A stretch of 64,000 nucleotides of DNA from positions 3,162,001 to 3,226,000 of the forward strand of contig NZ_CP029192.1 of the NCBI RefSeq assembly GCF_008642315.1, given 5' to 3'. Below are positions 63,079 to 64,000 of this stretch, piece by piece. Under the pieces are notes generated by a model, which was not told where the DNA came from, did no database searches, and saw only the letters and a list, made by a program, of their open reading frames with translations. Source of the DNA: Streptomyces venezuelae (lineage in GTDB: Bacteria > Actinomycetota > Actinomycetes > Streptomycetales > Streptomycetaceae). A program made the position numbers and the translations under genes. How positions within the stretch are numbered: the first letter of the stretch is position 1; each line of letters opens with the position of its first letter.

Positions 63079-64000
63079 ATGACAGTACCCATAACCGCGT
63101 TGGACGCTTTAGACGCGGAAAAAATTCTCGCGTCAGTGGACGACACGCTCACGGACTTTCTGGAATCCAAGAACGACGCCACGGCACAACCGCACCTGCC
63201 CTATCTCTCGCAGCTGGTGGGGGATTTCCTGGCGGGGGGCAAGCGCATCCGCCCCCTTCTCTGCGTGACGGGCTGGCACGCGATCGGGTGCGGTGACGAC
63301 GTCGAACCGATCATTCGGGTCGCCGCCTGCCTGGAGTTGTTCCACGCCTTCGCGCTCATCCATGACGACGTCATGGACAACAGCGACACCCGCCGCGGCC
63401 GCCCCACCATTCACCGCACGATGGCGGCGCACCGCGCCCTGTCGCGGGGTTCGGACGACGCCGAATGGTTCGGTGTGAGCGCCGCGGTCCTGCTCGGCGA
63501 TCTCACCCTCACCTGGTCCGACGAACTCCTGCACAAGGCCGGGCTCACCCGCACCCAACTCGACGCGGCGCTGCCGCTGATCGGCGAAATGCGCACCGAG
63601 TTGATGCTGGGTCAGTACCTCGACCTGCATGCCACCGGCGGGCTGACGGACGACGTCGACGCCACGCTGAACATCTACCGGTACAAGACGGCCAAGTACA
63701 CCATCGAGCGCCCCTTGCACATCGGTGCGGCCATCGCGGGCGCCGGACCGGCGGTCCTGACCGCCTTCAGCGACTACGCGCTCCCGCTCGGCGAGGCCTT
63801 CCAGCTCCGCGACGACCTGCTCGGGGTGTACGGCGACCCGCTGGTCACCGGGAAGTCCCGGCTCGACGACCTTCGGGCGGGCAAGAACACCGCCCTGACC
63901 GCGCTCGCGCTCAGCCGCGCGACCAGCGAGCAGACGGACCGGCTTCGCCGGCTGCTCGGCGATCCGCTCCTCGACGAGGACGGCGCCGACGTCGTGCGCG
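63079..64000 (+). CDS. Polyprenyl diphosphate synthase, partial (runs off right end)
   Basis: The ATG at 63079 follows a GGGGGAAG ribosome site and the frame is open to base 64000, giving 307 residues of a protein whose C terminus is missing. It makes a linear isoprenoid diphosphate from IPP and an allylic primer. The first aspartate-rich motif DDVMD is at residues 96-100, followed by DTRRGRPTIHR; the second, DDLLGVYGDP, starts at D245; GGKRIRPLLC carries the conserved basic residues. The Phe five residues before the first motif hints at a short product, but FPP versus GGPP cannot be settled. Codon 11 is TTA, implying bldA dependence. It is divergent from PKS1 and may belong to the same cluster or to a neighbouring terpenoid cluster. 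Confidence 0.92.
   Translation, partial: MTVPITALDALDAEKILASVDDTLTDFLESKNDATAQPHLPYLSQLVGDFLAGGKRIRPLLCVTGWHAIGCGDDVEPIIRVAACLELFHAFALIHDDVMDNSDTRRGRPTIHRTMAAHRALSRGSDDAEWFGVSAAVLLGDLTLTWSDELLHKAGLTRTQLDAALPLIGEMRTELMLGQYLDLHATGGLTDDVDATLNIYRYKTAKYTIERPLHIGAAIAGAGPAVLTAFSDYALPLGEAFQLRDDLLGVYGDPLVTGKSRLDDLRAGKNTALTALALSRATSEQTDRLRRLLGDPLLDEDGADVVR

Overview
This is very GC-rich DNA with GTG/ATGA-overlapping operons, SCO-like small conserved proteins (DUF3107, DUF3152, MoeZ, DUF3492 glycosyltransferase), two TTA codons confined to secondary-metabolism genes and modular type I polyketide synthases. Together these point to a Streptomyces or close relative. No rRNA, tRNA, CRISPR array or insertion sequence was seen.

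Layout. (1) 1-9.7 kb: a truncated YwiC-like membrane protein is divergent from a six-gene, overlap-coupled operon, narG-narH-narJ-narI, then a radical SAM/SPASM enzyme and a HemY/CgoX-type porphyrinogen oxidase. It combines respiratory nitrate reductase with genes that look like haem or cofactor supply. (2) 9.8-13 kb: two tandem paralogous lipoprotein alpha/beta hydrolases of the tripeptidyl-aminopeptidase-like family. (3) 13-19.3 kb, minus strand: moeZ, and a coupled operon reading from 19340 leftwards, with a DUF3492 (PelF-like) glycosyltransferase, a multi-pass membrane protein, an 18-codon micro-ORF, an NAD-dependent epimerase and a spherulin-4-like hydrolase. The set resembles a minimal Pel/galactosaminoglycan locus. 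(4) 19.5-25.05 kb, minus strand: a complete dipeptide/oligopeptide ABC importer, preceded by a 30-residue, apparently leaderless, cysteine-ended leader ORF. (5) 25-35.7 kb: core-type genes, including a DUF3152 putative metalloprotease with a tandem HGTPA repeat, alpha/beta hydrolases, a TetR regulator, DUF3107, a MiaE-like ferritin fold protein, a DEAD-box RNA helicase that seems to begin at CTG, and a NYN-domain protein.

(6) 36-64 kb: a biosynthetic gene cluster. Two giant PKS proteins (3696 and 3799 residues) are transcribed leftwards and followed by three cytochrome P450 genes. The line is KSQ-AT-ACP / KS-AT-ACP / KS-AT-KR-ACP // KS-AT-DH-ER-KR-ACP / KS-AT-DH-ACP-TE. All five acyltransferases carry methylmalonyl-type motifs. 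The domain order predicts a C15 chain, 7-hydroxy-3,9-dioxo-2,4,6,8-tetramethylundecanoate (or a cyclised form), oxidised by the P450s. A polyprenyl diphosphate synthase is divergently transcribed from the PKS and runs off the right end; it and PKS1 each carry a TTA codon, so they may share bldA control and one cluster. The final module has a dehydratase but no ketoreductase, which is the most unusual enzymology in the window. No cluster regulator, resistance or sugar gene is visible, so the cluster probably continues to the right of 64 kb.
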